Shown here in pieces: positions 63,747 through 64,000 of a stretch of 64,000 bases of DNA. The DNA is from a virus, in the IMG/VR virus record IMGVR_UViG_3300003323_000724, positions 1-64,000 of that record, one strand, 5' to 3'. Each line of letters begins with the position of its first letter. Position 1 is the first letter of the stretch. Under the pieces are notes generated by a model. The model ran no database searches and had not been told where the DNA came from. It saw only the letters and a program-made list of their open reading frames with translations. The position numbers and the translations under genes are program-made.

Positions 63747-64000
63747 ATGAGCACCGAGTTGAAGCTAGGCCAACTGATTGAGGGCAACCCACAGCGGGAC
63801 GCCATTCACATCGCCGTGATTCCGATGGTGGCGATTAGGACGATGAAACCGGGTGAACACCTGAAGAACGGGTGCGTAGACCCATTCCTGAATGCTCCAG
63901 TGCAGCCCGGACAGCGGTTTTGGCTGTTTTTGTATCCGAACACAGTTACCAGCCTGCGGCACGTCTGGGAACATGCCGCATTTCCCACGGAACCGGAACT
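63747..64000 (+). CDS. Conserved hypothetical protein, C-terminus off window
   Basis: 84 codons visible. RDAIHIAVIPMVAIRTMKPG, DPFLNAPVQPGQRFWLFLYP, TSLRHVWEHAAFP. The same blocks ('rDAiHvAv.Pv.a...l.PG', 'DPFL...V.pG.rFWlflyP.t.tsLrHvW.HpaF') recur in planctomycete and phage genes of unknown function. Partial at the right edge. Confidence 0.7.
   Translation, partial: MSTELKLGQLIEGNPQRDAIHIAVIPMVAIRTMKPGEHLKNGCVDPFLNAPVQPGQRFWLFLYPNTVTSLRHVWEHAAFPTEPE

Overview
The window looks like a 64 kb piece of a large double-stranded DNA bacteriophage, or a closely related provirus, of a planctomycete, most likely a Gemmataceae host. Phage identity rests on the small and large terminase genes, a near-complete phage replisome, dense short genes with ATGA/GTGA overlaps and few gaps. 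The host is inferred from repeated Gemmata-type TIGR02996 domains (seven stand-alone genes plus four copies inside one giant protein) and a small protein with the planctomycete LEVLDDR motif. No host chromosomal genes are evident. Capsid and tail genes are not recognisable here, so the window probably holds the early/middle region plus the start of the packaging region.

Layout. 1-4080: mostly leftward small genes ending in a Prim-Pol primase. 4260-9123: rightward secreted and membrane proteins, including a papain-like protease. 9203-17235: Csx16-like protein, dCTP deaminase, DnaJ, TIGR02996 protein, SNF2-like helicase. 17297-19571: DEDD exonuclease whose 3' end is followed by a GC-rich insert carrying a GIY-YIG nuclease and a ribbon-helix-helix regulator. 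19627-27868: small genes, Toprim primase, HNH protein, helicase loader-like gene and DnaB-like helicase. 28507-30367: a compact Cas12/TnpB-like protein followed by a four-repeat CRISPR array. 30388-32073: small genes, then three consecutive structured RNAs including a tRNA-like element. 32074-45573: sliding clamp, UDG-exonuclease fusion, ThyX, family A polymerase, clamp loader, gp32-like SSB, ArsR regulator, RecA/UvsX-like recombinase, CsrA-like regulator, FEN-type exonuclease, RusA resolvase. 45570-51141: small genes and more TIGR02996 proteins. 48878-57854: small terminase, a 1670-residue modular protein, large terminase. 57841-60288: leftward small genes. 60415-64000: rightward small genes.

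How it works together. The phage seems to bring its own replication (two primase types, helicase, polymerase, clamp, loader, SSB), recombination and nucleotide supply (dCTP deaminase, ThyX). Transcription appears organised by a repeated promoter: TTGACT, a 16-base spacer ending in TGTGG, then CATAGT. It occurs about fourteen times on both strands, and in two cases sits so close to the ATG that the mRNA would be leaderless.

The most unusual system is the Cas12/TnpB-like gene with its array. The 416-residue protein has the overall topology of the RuvC fold, but RuvC-II has Asp instead of Glu, and it ends before the zinc finger and the third RuvC aspartate. It is therefore predicted not to cut. 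The four repeats are identical, and the three spacers are GC-rich and read as coding sequence. This suggests a phage-borne, nuclease-dead RNA-guided binder that silences host or rival genes. The Csx16-like gene at 9966 could add protection against type III CRISPR signalling.
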